NCBI RefSeq assembly: GCF_002844595.1
Contig: NZ_PJNW01000007.1
Coordinates: 31,047 to 95,046, forward strand
Source: Pleomorphomonas diazotrophica
GTDB lineage: Bacteria; Pseudomonadota; Alphaproteobacteria; Rhizobiales; Pleomorphomonadaceae
Direction of reading: 5' to 3'
DNA length: 64,000 nucleotides
A program made the translations under genes and the position numbers. The notes under the pieces are model-generated. The model saw only the letters and a list, made by a program, of their open reading frames with translations, had not been told where the DNA came from and searched no databases. The stretch's first letter is position 1; each line of letters begins with the position of its first letter. Positions 49,358 to 57,506 of the stretch are shown here, one piece after another.

Positions 49358-49505
49358 TTCGATCTTCCTTCTTTCCAGACCGGAGGTTTCCGGCCTCTTT
49401 TCTCTTCTCTCTTGACGCCCTCAATATAGGCCCGGAAGCCGCCACGACCTAATCGCAACTTCTGAAAGCTCCCTTCAGATTTCCTATAGGTAAAAGTCCG
49501 TTACA

Positions 49506-49548
49506 GCATCCGCCCGAAAAGTTGCAGACTTTTCGGATCAGCGGATGC
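49506..49548. repeat. Palindromic repeat B4 (best copy)
   Basis: GCATCCGC (49506-49513) and GCGGATGC (49541-49548) form a perfect 8-bp outer stem. The inner CCGAAAAGT/ACTTTTCGG stem encloses a short loop. It is the most complete member of the B family and lies just downstream of the APH-like gene. Confidence 0.88.
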
Positions 49549-49560
49549 GCGGGAACAAGG

Positions 49561-50331
49561 TCAGCGAAGCATCTGCCGGAGCCGGCCGCCAATGCGTTCG
49601 ATATAGGCGATGTCCGCAAGATAGAGCGCGGCCTCGCCAGCCTCCACGTCCTCCACGAAAGCCTCATCGCCCGCCTCGGCTCTCCCCCGCATGAAGGCGA
49701 CGAGCGCCCCGAGGCGCTCCGCGATCATGTCCGGCAACTGCCGCCGCTGCTCGGACGTCGCGCCATAGGCGTCGCAGAAGATCCGCGCCCGCCGAAGCTG
49801 GGTGTCCTCGTCGAACACGCCGCCCTGATGGCCCGGCGAGAACAGCGGCGCCCATCGGTAGACGGCATAGGCGAGGTCCCAGAGCGCCGGCGCCGGATGA
49901 ATGGTGTCGAAGTCGATGAGGCCGACGGCCCGGCCGCCGTCGCCGGCGACATTGTAGGGTGCGAAATCGCCGTGGCAGACAATCTCGCACGGTTCCCTCG
50001 GATCGAGCATAAAGGTCTGCACCTGCCGATCGGCCTCAAGGAAACCGCGCGACGCCGCATGAAAGTCGCGAAGAAGTTCGCCCGCCGACCGCAGCATATC
50101 CTCGGAACCGACAAGCGGATCGCTCAAATCCTCCGAGACGCGGCCCTCGACGAAGCTCACCACCTCCTGCCCGGGCTCGGTGATGGCGATCGGAATGGGC
50201 GCGCCGGTAAAGCCGCGGTCCCTCAAATGACGGAGAAAGCGATGCACCGTCGGCGTCCACGGGCCGGCCGGCCGCGTGACGGTGTCGCCATCGCGGCATA
50301 TTCCCCCGCGTCCTCCCTCAAGCAGCTCCAC
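49561..50331 (-). CDS. APH-fold phosphotransferase
   Basis: 256 residues, aminoglycoside-phosphotransferase/choline-kinase superfamily. The catalytic loop is CEIVCHGDFAPYNVAG with the catalytic Asp, followed by the metal-binding AVGLIDFDTIHPAPALWDLA. The N-terminal lobe is short: the Gly-rich nucleotide loop is poorly conserved and the segment starts GGICRDGDTVTRPAGPWTPT. No drug specificity can be inferred; many chromosomal members phosphorylate metabolites. It stands alone. Confidence 0.82.
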   Translation of the reverse strand: MELLEGGRGGICRDGDTVTRPAGPWTPTVHRFLRHLRDRGFTGAPIPIAITEPGQEVVSFVEGRVSEDLSDPLVGSEDMLRSAGELLRDFHAASRGFLEADRQVQTFMLDPREPCEIVCHGDFAPYNVAGDGGRAVGLIDFDTIHPAPALWDLAYAVYRWAPLFSPGHQGGVFDEDTQLRRARIFCDAYGATSEQRRQLPDMIAERLGALVAFMRGRAEAGDEAFVEDVEAGEAALYLADIAYIERIGGRLRQMLR

Positions 50332-50423
50332 CCTCGCCTCCCGCCAATGATCGAAGCCGGCGGCATGGGGCCGCCGGCTGCGTTTCTCTCTGGGTCAAGG
50401 CGGCGGGCGGCGCAAGGCTCTTT

Positions 50424-51173
50424 TCAGAACCGATAGTTGAGGCCGACCTTCGCCGTATGCAGATTTGGCTCAAAGGAGGTCGAGGCGGTAACACCGGTAT
50501 CGACGCCGCCGGAGGAAACGACGCCGTGCCCCTCGGCCCTGAGATGCACATACTGGTATTCGGCCTTGATCGACAGGTTCTCGGTGAGGGCGTGCTCGAT
50601 GCCGGCGCCCACCGCGTAACCGAGGCCGGCGCTGTCGGACTCGACCCGAGCCGCAACGCTGCCGCCGTCATCGGCGTCGATGGTGCCGGAGACGCTGCCG
50701 AACGCGAAGCCGCCCGTCGCGTAGACCAGCGTGCGATCGAAGGCATAGCCGACGCGCGGGCGCAGCGTGCCGTACCAGTCGATGCCGAAATCGGTGTCCG
50801 TGTTCACGCTGTTGACGCTGCCGGAGCCCTGCCCGTCGAAGCCCGTCATCTGGAAGTCGGCCTCGATGCCGGCGACGAAGGAGCCGAACTGCCTGTTGTA
50901 GCCGGCCTGGACGCCGCCGGTCATGCCGTCGAGGTCGAACGCGCCGAAATCGACAGCCGGCACATCGGGAAAGGCCTGGAGGTCGGTGGTCTCCTCACCG
51001 AAGCCGTAACCGATGCTGGCGCCGACATAGAAGCCCGTCCAGTCGAAGGCCGATGCCTCGGCCTGGGGAACCGTCACGGAATCCGGCGCCGCGAGATCGG
51101 CGGCCATGGCCGAACCGATGCCGAGGAAGAGCGAGGTGAAGCTGGCGGCGATTATTCGTTGCGGGAGGGTCAT
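50424..51173 (-). CDS. Small outer-membrane beta-barrel (Omp25/31-like) coupled to an ABC exporter
   Basis: 249 residues. A signal peptide ends AMA-ADLAAPD near residue 24. The mature part starts FDWTGFYVGASIGYGFG and shows alternating hydrophobic strands with GGVQAGYNRQFGSFVAGIEAD, LRPRVGYAFDRTLVYATGGF and a C-terminal Phe (KVGLNYRF) for BAM insertion, all Omp25/31 (porin-like 8-strand barrel) features. Its ATG overlaps the ATPase stop by 4 nt, so it is the last cistron of the 54212-50424 exporter operon. That coupling is unusual for this family. Confidence 0.88.
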   Translation of the reverse strand: MTLPQRIIAASFTSLFLGIGSAMAADLAAPDSVTVPQAEASAFDWTGFYVGASIGYGFGEETTDLQAFPDVPAVDFGAFDLDGMTGGVQAGYNRQFGSFVAGIEADFQMTGFDGQGSGSVNSVNTDTDFGIDWYGTLRPRVGYAFDRTLVYATGGFAFGSVSGTIDADDGGSVAARVESDSAGLGYAVGAGIEHALTENLSIKAEYQYVHLRAEGHGVVSSGGVDTGVTASTSFEPNLHTAKVGLNYRF

Positions 51174-51913
51174 GACTGCTCCGTGTCGCTGAAGGTAACG
51201 GCCTTGCTACGCCCCGCCGCCGCCGATCCCTCGCCGTCACGGACGATCTTTCCGTCGGCGATCGATACCACCCGGTCGAACAGGTCCAGCGCCCGGTCGT
51301 CATGGGTGACCACCAGCACGCCGACGCCGGTCTTCGCCGCGCCCTTCAGGAGTTCCAGCACCTGCCGCCCTCGCGCGCCGTCGAGCGCCGCCGTCGGCTC
51401 GTCGGCGAGGATCAGCGCCGGCCGGTTGGCCAGCGCCCGCGCCACCGCCACCCGCTGCTGCTCGCCGCCGGACAGGCGCGACGGCAGGCTGCCGAGCCGT
51501 TCGCCGAGGCCGAGCGTCGTCAGGAGCTCGCGTGCCCGCACCCTCGCCTCGCCGCGCGGCGCCCCATCGATGAAGCGGGCGAGTTCCACATTCTCGGCGG
51601 CGGTCAGGAAGGGCACGAGATTGGCCTTCTGGAACACGAAGCCGATGGCCCGGCGGCGCAGGGCGCGCAATGCCGACTCGGGATGACGATCGGGAAAGAG
51701 GCGCATCCCGGCGACGGTGACGGTGCCGTCGTCGGGTCGGTCGAGCGCGCCGGCGATGAGCAGCAGCGTGCTCTTGCCCGAGCCGCTCGGCCCCTTGAGG
51801 GCGACCATCTCGCCGGCGGCAACGGTGAGCGACGCGCCGTCGAGCACGGCGATGCGCTCGCCACCACTCTCAAAGACGCGACTTACCCGGTCGATCGTCA
51901 GAACGGCCGTCAC
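51170..51913 (-). CDS. ABC exporter ATPase (LolD/MacB/DevA-type)
   Basis: 247 residues. Walker A GPSGSGKST, Q-loop GFVFQKANLVPFLTAAENVE, signature LSGGEQQRVAVARALA, Walker B LILADEPTAALD and switch His VTHDDRALD place it in the MacB/LolD/DevA subfamily. The GTG at 51913 overlaps the permease stop by 4 nt and its own stop overlaps the beta-barrel ATG. It would energise the FtsX-like permease. No lipid cargo can be deduced. Confidence 0.92.
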   Translation of the reverse strand: MTAVLTIDRVSRVFESGGERIAVLDGASLTVAAGEMVALKGPSGSGKSTLLLIAGALDRPDDGTVTVAGMRLFPDRHPESALRALRRRAIGFVFQKANLVPFLTAAENVELARFIDGAPRGEARVRARELLTTLGLGERLGSLPSRLSGGEQQRVAVARALANRPALILADEPTAALDGARGRQVLELLKGAAKTGVGVLVVTHDDRALDLFDRVVSIADGKIVRDGEGSAAAGRSKAVTFSDTEQS

Positions 51914-53040
51914 GACAGCGCCTCGCGGGCGTCGATGCGCGAGGCTCGCCAGATGCCGGCCACCGAGCCGATGAGGCAGGTGACGACGACGATCGCCGAC
52001 ACCTGCAGCGCCGCGCCGGTGTCCACCACGATGCGGCGCGGGAACAGCGGCGCCACGGTCGCCTCGATCCAGAAGCCGAGCGCGATGCCGGAGAGGGCGA
52101 GCAGCCCGGTCTGATCGAGGATCAGTCGGAGGACGATGATGTCGCGGGCGCCCATCAGCTTGAGAAGGGCGATGGTGTGCTGCTTCTCCACCGTCATGGC
52201 GTAGATGGTCACGGTGACGACGGCGGCGGTGATCACCGACAACAGGCCGGTGAACAGCAGGATCTGCTTTCGCAGCCGTTCGAGGCGGCCGTTGATCACC
52301 AGGGAGAGTTGGTCGTCGCGCGTCAGCACCGCCACGTCAGGCCACGTCCGGATGCGGTCGAGCACCTCGGCCAGCGATCGCCCAGGCTGGACCGACGCGG
52401 TGACGGCTGAGAGGCCCGCCCCCTCGCCGGTCGAACTGTCGCCGCCGGCGCGGGCGAGCTCCACCGCCTCCGGCGGCCGGTAGGCCTGGATGCGGCGGAA
52501 GTCGGCTGCAGTGACGGCGGCCATCGGGTCGCCGCTCGGCTCGACCATGCCCTCCATCAGCCCGACGACGGTCAGCATTTCGCCACCCACCGCGACGGCG
52601 CCGCCGATGGGCACGCCGAGCGAGGCATCGGTGACGATCTCGCCGGCCGATCTCAGCAGGCGGCCGGACTGAAGCGGCAGCCAGCCGCCGTCATCCGGCA
52701 GGTCCAGCGACAGGAGCGAGGCGGTCTGCCGCCGCCCGCCTGTGGTCACCGTCTCCGAGGCGAGCGCGAAAGCCCGCGCCGCCTCGATGCCCGGCACGGC
52801 GGCGACCCGGTCGGCCAGTGACCGTGGCACGCGCGAGGTTTCGGCGAAGGGGCCGGTCGTCCCCGCTTCCACCACCCAGAGATCGGCGTCCACCGTCCGC
52901 ACCAGCTTGGTCGCGTCGGTGACGATGCCGCGATAGATGCCCTGCATCACCAGGCTGCCGGAGGTGAGCAGGCCGATGCCGAAGGCGGTGAGCAGGAAGC
53001 GCGCGGCGGACCGGCCGATGTCGCGGATGGCAAGGTTCAC
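51910..53040 (-). CDS. FtsX/MacB/DevC-type ABC permease
   Basis: 376 residues, about four membrane helices: one near the N-terminus (FLLTAFGIGLLTSGSLVMQG), a long periplasmic domain (about 45-235), then three C-terminal helices (LLFTGLLSVITAAVVTVTIY, IALGFW, LQVSAIVVVTCLIG). Size and layout match DevC of DevBCA glycolipid exporters. The GTG start at 53040 overlaps the adaptor stop (GTGA). It is coupled to adaptor and ATPase. Confidence 0.88.
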   Translation of the reverse strand: MNLAIRDIGRSAARFLLTAFGIGLLTSGSLVMQGIYRGIVTDATKLVRTVDADLWVVEAGTTGPFAETSRVPRSLADRVAAVPGIEAARAFALASETVTTGGRRQTASLLSLDLPDDGGWLPLQSGRLLRSAGEIVTDASLGVPIGGAVAVGGEMLTVVGLMEGMVEPSGDPMAAVTAADFRRIQAYRPPEAVELARAGGDSSTGEGAGLSAVTASVQPGRSLAEVLDRIRTWPDVAVLTRDDQLSLVINGRLERLRKQILLFTGLLSVITAAVVTVTIYAMTVEKQHTIALLKLMGARDIIVLRLILDQTGLLALSGIALGFWIEATVAPLFPRRIVVDTGAALQVSAIVVVTCLIGSVAGIWRASRIDAREALS

Positions 53041-54212
53041 TCGATGACCTCCACCCGCCGCCCCGGCCGGACGCTGCCGGGCGGCAACAGCCGCGTTCCC
53101 GGCGCGACGCCGTCCAGGCGGACGCTGTCCTCGCCATAAGCAAGCACATCGACGGGATGTTGACGCGCCCGCCCGGCCTCGGCGGCCAGCACATAGGGGG
53201 TGCGATCCTCCCAGCCGAGCGCCATCAGCGGCGCCACGGTGGCGTCCGGCACCCGGCCGACGGTGATCGATGCCGTCACCCGCTGGCCGATCGCCCAGCC
53301 GTCGGGGGGCGCAGCGAGGCGCACCCGTATCCGACCCTCCCGCGTCGCCGGGTCGAGCGAGCGGTCGACCACCGCCACCCGGCCCGCCACCGTCCTGTTC
53401 ATGGCAAGAATGCTGAGGCTGGCCGGCGCGCCGGCGGAAACCTTGGCCATCGACGCCTCGTCGAGCCGGATGTCGGCGGACAGCGTTGCGGGATCGACCA
53501 TCTCGACCACCGGGCTTCCCGGCGAGACCAGGGTATGCGCGCTGGCCGGCACGTTGGTGACGACGCCGGAAAAGGGTGCCTTCAGCGTGTAGTCGGCGAG
53601 CCGCGCCGACAACTCGTCAGCCGAGGCGTCGGCCGCCGCAGCGTCGGCCGCCGACGATGCCCGGGCCGCCTCCGCCGCGCGCACGTCGAGACCGGCGGTT
53701 TCCGCCGCCGTCGCCGCGCTGTCGCGATCGGCCGCCGTGGCGTGGCCGGACCGCGCCAGCGCCTCGAGCCGCTGAAGGCGGGCGGTGGCCTCGGACGCGG
53801 CTGCCCGCGCCTTGGCGAGCGCGGCGTCGGCGCTTTCGAGCGCCCGGCCGGCCGCCTCGGCCTTGGCTCTTGTCGCACGCAGGTCGGCCTCGGCCGCCCG
53901 CGCGTCGAAGCTGGCGATGACAGTGCCGGCCGTCACCGCCTGACCCGCCGTGACGTCGATCGAAAGAAGAACCGCCTGCACCGGCGCGGCGAGCACCGCC
54001 CGTCCTTCGGCCGTCAGCGTGCCGACGCCGGTCACCGTTTCCTCGAATGCGGTCTCGGTCACCATCGCGCCGCGAAGCTTCACCGGCGTGGTGACCGACG
54101 ACGCATAGGCGACGGCACCCGCCGCCGCGAGGAGGAGAAGGACGACCGGAAGGGGGCGGATGCGCCTCCGCAGCGAACGGGTGGTGCTCTCGGATGTTGG
54201 GGCTGCTATCAT
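53037..54212 (-). CDS. Membrane-fusion adaptor (HlyD/MacA/DevB-type)
   Basis: 391 residues. One N-terminal anchor (LPVVLLLLAAAGAVAYASSV), then a lipoyl half (LTAEGRAVLAAPVQAVLLSI), an Ala-rich alpha-hairpin (about 110-215), the second lipoyl half (LKAPFSGVVTNVPASAHTLV) and the beta-barrel domain (ADIRLDEASMAKVSAGAPAS). It links the inner-membrane permease to an outer-membrane partner. The ATG at 54212 is first of the operon. The start-to-start distance to the divergent ECF sigma gene is 119 bp, so promoters may be shared. Confidence 0.9.
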   Translation of the reverse strand: MIAAPTSESTTRSLRRRIRPLPVVLLLLAAAGAVAYASSVTTPVKLRGAMVTETAFEETVTGVGTLTAEGRAVLAAPVQAVLLSIDVTAGQAVTAGTVIASFDARAAEADLRATRAKAEAAGRALESADAALAKARAAASEATARLQRLEALARSGHATAADRDSAATAAETAGLDVRAAEAARASSAADAAAADASADELSARLADYTLKAPFSGVVTNVPASAHTLVSPGSPVVEMVDPATLSADIRLDEASMAKVSAGAPASLSILAMNRTVAGRVAVVDRSLDPATREGRIRVRLAAPPDGWAIGQRVTASITVGRVPDATVAPLMALGWEDRTPYVLAAEAGRARQHPVDVLAYGEDSVRLDGVAPGTRLLPPGSVRPGRRVEVIE

Positions 54213-54330
54213 CTCGGACCTTGAGCCGTGTGTCCCCCTGCTACGAAGGAACACCGCCTTTCCTTCGTTTGTCGCGAGGGGAATCGCCAGCCGCCCCGTA
54301 GCAGCACCGGAACGAGCAACACCGGGCACC

Positions 54331-54885
54331 ATGCAGGCCGACACCGACGAAAGCCTCCTCAAGCGAATCTCCGCCGGCGACCAGCGGGCGCTTCGCCTTC
54401 TCATGGATCGCCACATGGCGCGCGCCATCCGGCTCGCCGAGCGGGTGTTGCGCGATTCCGCCGCCGCCGACGACGTGGCGCAGGAGGCCTTCGTCAGGGT
54501 ATGGAAGCACGCGTCGCGGTTCGACGAGGACAGGGCCCAGTTCACCACCTGGCTCTATCGCATCGTCATGAACCTGGCGCTCGACCGGGCGCGCCGGCCC
54601 GGCCATGCGCCGCTCGACGACGCGCTGGACGTGGCCGACAGCGCGCCGGACGGCGAGGAAACTCTGGTTCGGCGCGAGCGCGTCAGGCTGCTCGGCTCGG
54701 GTCTCGCCGCCCTGCCGGAGCGGCAGCGGGCGGCGCTGACGCTGTTCCACCTCGAAGGCCTCACCGGCCGCGAGGGGGCGGCGGCGATGAATGTCAGCGA
54801 GAAGAGCTTCGAGTCCCTGCTCGGGCGGGGGCGCGCGGCGCTGAAGGCCTGGGTCTCGGCAAGCACGAAGGGAAGAACTCCATGA
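54331..54885 (+). CDS. ECF-type RNA polymerase sigma factor
   Basis: 184 residues. Region 2 spans SLLKRISAGDQRALRLLMDR, DDVAQEAFVRVWKHASRFDE and FTTWLYRIVMNLALDRARR; region 4 spans LAALPERQRAALTLFHLEGL then GREGAAAMNVSEKSFESLLG, the HTH that reads the -35. There is no extra domain. The ATG at 54331 is chosen for size; upstream in-frame codons are shared with the divergent promoter. Its stop overlaps the next gene (ATGA), the standard sigma/anti-sigma layout. Confidence 0.93.
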   Translation: MQADTDESLLKRISAGDQRALRLLMDRHMARAIRLAERVLRDSAAADDVAQEAFVRVWKHASRFDEDRAQFTTWLYRIVMNLALDRARRPGHAPLDDALDVADSAPDGEETLVRRERVRLLGSGLAALPERQRAALTLFHLEGLTGREGAAAMNVSEKSFESLLGRGRAALKAWVSASTKGRTP

Positions 54886-55298
54886 TGGGCAAGGAAGAAT
54901 TCCGCGAGACGGCGATGATCTACGGTGCCGATCTCACCCGCTGGCCGGCCGGACTGCGCGCCGAAGCAACACCGTTGGCGGCCGAACCCTGGGCGGTCGC
55001 CTGGCTCGCCGAGCTGGCCGACCTCGAAGCCGACCTTGCGGCGGCCGACGTCGATGCTCCCACGCCCGACCGGGTCGGACGGGCCATCGCCGGCACCCTC
55101 GACCGGATCGCCGCCCGGCCGCGCCTTTCCTTGGGGCGCCTTGTCGCCTGGGCGGTGGCCGGCGCCGGCGGGCTCGCCGCGTCGGCGGCCTTCGGCATGA
55201 TCCTGGCGCTGCACGGACCGCTGGCTCCGCCGGCACTCGACCCGATCGCCTTCGTGATCGAGGCCGGCGACCTCGCCCTTCCCGGCCTCGGAGGCTGA
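54882..55298 (+). CDS. Candidate anti-sigma factor (short, one membrane helix)
   Basis: 138 residues. An N-terminal cytoplasmic part has FRETAMIYGADLTRWPAGLR and an acidic AWLAELADLEADLAAADVDA. One membrane helix (LVAWAVAGAGGLAASAAFGMI, about 87-107) follows, then a short periplasmic tail. It overlaps the sigma gene, as anti-sigma genes do. No zinc-binding H-x3-C-x2-C motif is visible, so it is not a ZAS-type anti-sigma. The role is inferred from position and topology. Confidence 0.65.
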   Translation: MMGKEEFRETAMIYGADLTRWPAGLRAEATPLAAEPWAVAWLAELADLEADLAAADVDAPTPDRVGRAIAGTLDRIAARPRLSLGRLVAWAVAGAGGLAASAAFGMILALHGPLAPPALDPIAFVIEAGDLALPGLGG

Positions 55299-55301
55299 GC
55301 C

Positions 55302-55736
55302 ATGCGCCTGCGCACACTCCTGATCGCCGCCCTCCTCCTGTCGGTCGCCCTCAACGCCGCCCTCGTCGGCTACGGTTACGCGCTCTACCGCATTCGTCCC
55401 TTGGCGCTGCTGTCCGACCCGATACCGCCCCAGATGCTGGACGCCCTGACCGCGCGCCTGCCCGGCGAGGCGGGCGAGATGCTTCGGTCCAGGCTGGAGG
55501 CGAGCCGCCCCGTGCTGGAGGCGGAACGGAGCGGCTATCGCGCCGCCCTGGAGAGGGCGGCCAGCCTGATCGCGGCCGAAACCGTCGACACCGGCGCCGT
55601 CAAGGCAGCCATCGTCGAAGCACGCGGCCATCGCGGCCTTATGGGCGACGTCTATGTCGATGCCTTCGTCGACATGCTCGCCGTCCTGCCCCCGGCCCAG
55701 CGCCGCTCGCTGGTCGAAAGGTTTCGCAAGGGCTGA
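55302..55736 (+). CDS. Periplasmic heavy-metal-sensor-like (CnrX/CpxP-type) protein
   Basis: 144 residues with an N-terminal membrane anchor (LLIAALLLSVALNAALVGYG). A helical domain follows, built from AEMLRSRLEAS-like repeats: LDALTARLPGEAGEMLRSRL, PVLEAERSGYRAALERAASL and VDAFVDMLAVLPPAQRRSLV. This resembles metal-sensor/CpxP-type LTXXQ proteins. It starts 3 nt after the candidate anti-sigma gene. No His/Met metal cluster was visible, so metal sensing is uncertain; envelope-stress sensing is an alternative. Confidence 0.68.
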   Translation: MRLRTLLIAALLLSVALNAALVGYGYALYRIRPLALLSDPIPPQMLDALTARLPGEAGEMLRSRLEASRPVLEAERSGYRAALERAASLIAAETVDTGAVKAAIVEARGHRGLMGDVYVDAFVDMLAVLPPAQRRSLVERFRKG

Positions 55737-55804
55737 ACGAGGGAAAGCCGCCGGCCGGACGTAGCAGCAAGGTCAAGCCTAACCACCCCCTGGAGATGCT
55801 GACC

Positions 55805-56092
55805 ATGCAAACCCGTTTTCGCCTGCCCCTCGCCGTCTTTGCCCTCGCCCTGGGGGCGCTGCCCGCCTCGGCCGGCAGCGTCGTGGTCGTCGCGCCGCCC
55901 GTCCGAGTGGCGCCCGCGCCCGTCGTTGTGGTTCCTCCGCATTACTACTATGCTCCGCCTCCGGTCGCCGTGATGCCCTACCCCGTCGCACCGGTCGTTG
56001 TGCCCGTCCGCGAGCCGCGCTGCCGGGCCGGCGGCGTGGTCTATGCCGGTCCCAAGCGCACGGTGGTCGGCGCCGGCCGGCGCTGCTGGTGA
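55805..56092 (+). CDS. Small secreted Pro/Val-rich protein
   Basis: 95 residues. A signal peptide (MQTRFRLPLAVFALALGALPASA) is followed by a Val/Pro-rich low-complexity stretch with VAPPVRVAPAPVVVVPPHYY and VMPYPVAPVVVPVREPRCRA and a C-terminal Cys pair. The ATG at 55805 has GGAG at 9 nt. It is not recognised as a known family; the repetitive composition suggests a structural or envelope-attached peptide. It lies 69 bp after the sensor-like gene, so it may belong to the ECF operon. Confidence 0.6.
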   Translation: MQTRFRLPLAVFALALGALPASAGSVVVVAPPVRVAPAPVVVVPPHYYYAPPPVAVMPYPVAPVVVPVREPRCRAGGVVYAGPKRTVVGAGRRCW

Positions 56093-56103
56093 AGGAGACA
56101 AAC

Positions 56104-56343
56104 ATGCGACTTCGTGCCCTCTCCGTTGCCCTTGTCTGCCTGTTCGCCTCGGCGGCAGCCGTGGCCGCCCAGGCTCCCTCGCGCTCGGAAATGCGCAAGG
56201 CCTGCTACTCCGACTACCAGCGCCTGTGCAGCGACTTCTCGCCGGGAAGTGGCGAGCTGCGCCAGTGCTTCGCCGACCACAAGAGCGAGCTGTCGGCCGC
56301 CTGCGCCGACGTTCTGAAAAGGCAGGCCGCCGCCAACGGCTGA
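56104..56343 (+). CDS. Small secreted cysteine-rich protein
   Basis: 79 residues. A signal peptide (MRLRALSVALVCLFASAAAVA, cleavage near 21) precedes a 50-residue domain with four Cys in the order KACYSDYQRLCSDF, then LRQCFADH and SAACADVL. This C-x6-C-x13-C-x12-C arrangement matches the cysteine-rich GLG1-like repeat found in many small alphaproteobacterial secreted proteins. It probably forms two disulfides in the periplasm; function unknown. It follows the preceding gene by 11 nt. Confidence 0.65.
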   Translation: MRLRALSVALVCLFASAAAVAAQAPSRSEMRKACYSDYQRLCSDFSPGSGELRQCFADHKSELSAACADVLKRQAAANG

Positions 56344-56346
56344 CCG

Positions 56347-57084
56347 TCAGCGGGCAAGCCGGTAGATCGAGACATGCGAGCCGGACTCGGCGGTGAACGG
56401 CGCTCCCGCCCAGTCCGCCGACCTCTCTTCCAGCTCGAAGCCGGCGAGCTCCGCCATCAGGTCCAGCTCCGTCGGCCAGACGTAGCGGTGGGCGGAGCGC
56501 AAGAGGTTCGCCTGCCGGTCGTCGCCGAAGCGGAAGTGATGCGACACGACGCGCTGGTTCAGGAGATCATAGGTATCGAGGCCGATGTAGCCAGGCTGAT
56601 CGGCGAAGACGACGGCCGTCTGGCCGGGCGGCAGCTTGCGCAGATCGGGAACGCCGAGCTCCAGCACGAAGCGCCCGCCGGCCTCGAGGTGCCGCGCCGC
56701 ATTGCGGAAGCAGGCGACCTGTTCCCGCTGGCTCAGAAGATTGGTGATGGTGTTGTAGACGAGATAGACGAGGCTGAAGCGGCCCGGCGCCGAGGCCGTG
56801 GCCATGTCGCCGACGATCACCGGAATCGTCGCGTCATCGACCTTGCCGCGCAGCTCGTCGATCATCGCCGTCGACAGCTCGATGCCGGTGACCGGGACGC
56901 CCTTTTCATGGAGCGGGATGGCGACCCGCCCGGTTCCGATGGCGAACTCCAGCGCCCGGCCGCCGCCGGCCAGCGCGGCGAGCCGGTCGACCATCGGTCC
57001 CAGAACGGCGGGCGCGAACATCGCCGCATCGAGTTTGTCGTAGGCTTTGGCCGTCTCGCTGTCCCAGGGATCTGAAAGGGTCAT
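56347..57084 (-). CDS. Class I SAM-dependent methyltransferase
   Basis: 245 residues. The SAM-binding loop is ALEFAIGTGRVAIPLHEKG (E-x-x-x-G-x-G) followed by VTGIELSTAMIDELR, then the acidic end of strand 4, IVGDMATASAP and FSLVYLVYNTITNLL. The C-terminal part contains FVLELGVPDLRKLPPGQ and HVSIYRLAR. The ATG at 57084 has AGGAG upstream; a TTG 15 nt further is rejected. The substrate cannot be read from the sequence. It is convergent with the small secreted genes. Confidence 0.82.
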   Translation of the reverse strand: MTLSDPWDSETAKAYDKLDAAMFAPAVLGPMVDRLAALAGGGRALEFAIGTGRVAIPLHEKGVPVTGIELSTAMIDELRGKVDDATIPVIVGDMATASAPGRFSLVYLVYNTITNLLSQREQVACFRNAARHLEAGGRFVLELGVPDLRKLPPGQTAVVFADQPGYIGLDTYDLLNQRVVSHHFRFGDDRQANLLRSAHRYVWPTELDLMAELAGFELEERSADWAGAPFTAESGSHVSIYRLAR

Positions 57085-57099
57085 CTTCGCTCCTCTCAA

Positions 57100-57506
57100 A
57101 GCCGAGCCGCCTCAAAGTTGACCGGCGCTTGCAAGGATATAGCCTGTCATATATACGGATCGAACTGACCTGACGCTCGGTTTTCCACGCGAAGGGTGGT
57201 CGACGGAGTTTTTCCGTCGTATTGTTTGAGAGCTTTCATTTCGTTCCCTGGCTTTATACAGCATTCCCCCGTTATCCCGATTTCAACGCCGCAAGAGGCG
57301 CTGCGTTCCCACAGTACAACAAGACAACGATCCAAGGTGAATGCGGTCACCGTGGCGGCTCGACCGGCCACGAGGCATCGCGGACGTCGCAAGATCAGTA
57401 CGGCCAGGCTTTCACAGGTCGTCAACCCAAGCCTGACTTTTCGATAAAGCACTGGAAATACTTAGTTTTCATAGTTTCAGGTCACGTAAGCCATATTGAG
57501 GATGCC
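57100..57506. other. Intergenic region without a recognised gene
   Basis: About 400 bp between the methyltransferase and the gene at 57507. It is AT-richer than its neighbours, with a small CGACGGA/TCCGTCG hairpin at about 57198-57216. A few ORFs cross it on both strands, but none has an RBS, codon bias or recognisable sequence. It presumably holds the promoters of 57084 (minus) and 57507 (plus). Confidence 0.4.

Noticed and set aside
54248..54270. GGAAC...CGTTT upstream of the ECF sigma gene as a self-recognised (EcfG-like) promoter
   Set aside because: The gap between GGAAC and CGTTT is 13 nt, shorter than the 16-17 nt expected for ECF promoters, so it is not called.
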